The notes beneath the pieces were generated by a model. The model did not search any database. It was not told the origin of the DNA and saw nothing but the letters and a program-made list of their open reading frames with translations. From NCBI RefSeq assembly GCF_023634025.1, contig NZ_JALJCW010000004.1, positions 124,001 through 188,000 on the forward strand: a stretch of DNA of 64,000 bases, written 5' to 3'. Each line of letters starts with the position of its first letter. Position 1 is the stretch's first letter. The DNA is from Hanstruepera flava. Lineage in GTDB: Bacteria; Bacteroidota; Bacteroidia; Flavobacteriales; Flavobacteriaceae. Shown here one piece after another: positions 62,737 through 64,000 of this stretch. The position numbers and the translations under genes are program-made.

Positions 62737-63912
62737 TTACTTAAGCTTACGCCTTTCTTTTTCTCTTTTAATTAAAGCCAGTTCTCTTCCTGTTTGTCCA
62801 GCCACAGAAGTGTTTTCTTCAGCTCTTCGAATTAAATAAGGCATAACATCTTTTACAGGACCAAAAGGCACATACTTGGCAACATTATAACCGTAATGCG
62901 CTAAATTGAAACTAATATTATCACTCATACCAAATAATTGCCCAAACCAAACACGATTGTCATTTTTTTCAATTCCTTTTTCAGCCATCATATCCATTAT
63001 AAGATAGCTACTTTCTTCATTATGTGTGCCTGCAAAAAGTGAAATAGTATCTAAATGGTCTAAAATATATTTAGCGGCAGCATTAAAGTTTATATCTGTA
63101 GCCTGTTTGGATTCACAAATTGGGGTTTGGTAGCCGTTTTCCAATGCTCTATCATTTTCCTTCTCCATGTAGGCACCTCTAACAATTTTATAGCCTAATG
63201 AAAAACCTTCTTTCTTGGCTAGCTTATGCTGTGCTTTTAAAAAATCCATACGATCGTGCCTATACATTTGAAGCGTATTATATACTATGGTTTGTTCTGT
63301 ATTATACTTTCTCATCATATCTGTAACCAGCTCATCTGCCGCGTCTTGCATCCAGCTTTCTTCCGCATCAATCAAAATTTCGACATCTTTTTCTTTAGCC
63401 AATTTGCAAACAGCATCATAACGCGCTACTACTCTATCCCATTCGGCTTGTTCGGATTCATTAAAAGATTTCCCCTCTCCTTTTTTCTGATACAAATAAA
63501 ACCGCCCAAAACCAGTAGGCTTAAACACAGCAATTGGCATGGCTTCTTTTTCTGCAGCAAAACGAATAATTTTTAAAGTCGTTTCTAATGCAGCATCAAA
63601 GTGCGATTCCGTTTCCTTACCTTCTACTGAAAAATCTAATACAGAACTCACGCCTTTAGAATACATGGCATCTATAACATCCAAACAATCTTCTTCATTT
63701 ACACCACCACAAAAGTGGTCGAAAACAGTAGAACGAATAAGCCCTTCAACTGGCAAACTAGCTTTAATTGCAAAATTAGTAACCGCTGTCCCTATACGGA
63801 CAAGTGGTTCTATTGAAATCATTTTGAATAAAAAATGAGCTCTTTCTAACTCGGTATCGCTTTTTAACTCAAAGGCGATTTCAGTATTATCAAATATTTT
63901 TTCACTTGCCAT
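62737..63912 (-). CDS. Proline dehydrogenase (PRODH, FAD)
   Basis: 391 residues, the monofunctional form. Barrel strands VLDFSVEGKETESHFDAAL near 90, ILIDAEESWMQDAADEL near 182, YNTLQMYRHDRMDFL near 211, LGYKIVRGAYMEKENDRA near 235 (FAD/proline-binding Arg), GTHNEESS near 294 and FGQLFGMSD near 322. Oxidises proline to pyrroline-5-carboxylate with FAD. Convergent with the glycan locus, 2 bases between the stop codons; no terminator hairpin is seen there. Confidence 0.94.
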   Translation of the reverse strand: MASEKIFDNTEIAFELKSDTELERAHFLFKMISIEPLVRIGTAVTNFAIKASLPVEGLIRSTVFDHFCGGVNEEDCLDVIDAMYSKGVSSVLDFSVEGKETESHFDAALETTLKIIRFAAEKEAMPIAVFKPTGFGRFYLYQKKGEGKSFNESEQAEWDRVVARYDAVCKLAKEKDVEILIDAEESWMQDAADELVTDMMRKYNTEQTIVYNTLQMYRHDRMDFLKAQHKLAKKEGFSLGYKIVRGAYMEKENDRALENGYQTPICESKQATDINFNAAAKYILDHLDTISLFAGTHNEESSYLIMDMMAEKGIEKNDNRVWFGQLFGMSDNISFNLAHYGYNVAKYVPFGPVKDVMPYLIRRAEENTSVAGQTGRELALIKREKERRKLK

Positions 63913-63932
63913 AAGCGCTAGGTTTATTATGA

Positions 63933-63940
63933 CAAATATA
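63933..63940 (-). promoter_or_regulatory. Possible -7 box for proline dehydrogenase
   Basis: TATATTTG on the minus strand, an exact TAnnTTTG match 20 bases before the ATG at 63912. No clear -33 partner. On the other strand, TATTTTTA at about 63975 may serve a gene beyond the window edge. Confidence 0.35.
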
Positions 63941-64000
63941 ATTATGATTCAGTTACTTTTTTATAAAAAAAACCTCTTATTTTTACATCGCTATTCAAAA

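Noticed and set aside
1-64000. CRISPR array, insertion sequence, tRNA or rRNA genes
   Set aside because: No regularly spaced direct repeats, transposase motifs or cloverleaf/rRNA sequence were recognised on reading both strands; a tRNA scan was not run.

Overview
The window is a stretch of an AT-rich (roughly one third G+C by eye) chromosome of a marine-type Flavobacteriaceae bacterium (Bacteroidota), in the neighbourhood of Winogradskyella, Olleya or Psychroserpens; the genus is inference. Evidence: C-terminal T9SS sorting domains on several secreted proteins, a PorX regulator, the LpxC-FabZ fusion, fused HisB and HisIE, starts without Shine-Dalgarno sequences, and TAnnTTTG-type -7 promoter boxes.

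Layout. 1-10.8 kb: a vanadium-haloperoxidase/PAP2-type secreted enzyme (5' end outside the window), a leucine-rich-repeat T9SS protein, two MscS channels, housekeeping genes of unknown role (DUF72, DUF2461, DUF3817), and a compact stress cassette read on the minus strand: dps, mscS, a DUF1328 micro-protein, a 59-aa lipoprotein and a 185-aa secreted protein, closed by a terminator. 10.8-18.1 kb: a complete histidine operon on the minus strand (hisG-D-C-B-H-A-F-IE). Its leader holds a 17-residue peptide with four His codons, a terminator hairpin and a competing antiterminator pairing, i.e. a classical attenuator, which is the best-supported regulatory discovery here. 18.1-29.9 kb: a long minus-strand run with an HD phosphohydrolase, the lipid A genes lpxD, lpxC-fabZ, lpxA, efp, a lipoprotein, a second lpxD, an NTF2-like protein, sucD, fabG, a vWA-type membrane protein and a prohibitin. 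29.9-34.4 kb: plus-strand porX, tsaE, a small secreted peptide overlapping a membrane protein, an alanine dehydrogenase and a small protein. 34.4-37.9 kb: a 1157-residue T9SS protein with a propeller-like N-terminus and nine Ig/PKD-like repeats, two of them copied recently as a 432-bp tandem block.

38.3-62.7 kb is a complete Wzx/Wzy-like exopolysaccharide or capsule locus: five family-4 and one family-2 glycosyltransferases, a MurJ/MOP flippase, an O-antigen-ligase/polymerase-like protein, two asparagine-synthase-like amidotransferases, a TupA-like ATP-grasp protein, two DegT-type aminotransferases, an initiating sugar-phosphate transferase, a polysaccharide deacetylase, two tandem BioF2/FemAB-like acyltransferases, a PglF-type 4,6-dehydratase, an OPX (Wza) lipoprotein and a Wzc-type tyrosine kinase. 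Three genes inside it are inverted. Together they suggest a surface glycan with amino sugars that may carry amide-linked (amino acid or similar) decorations; the latter is inference. A proline dehydrogenase closes the window on the minus strand.

No rRNA, tRNA, insertion sequence or CRISPR array was recognised. Annotated starts were moved from TTG to an internal ATG where the ATG fits the operon spacing or the protein family; several genes still appear to need TTG or GTG starts.
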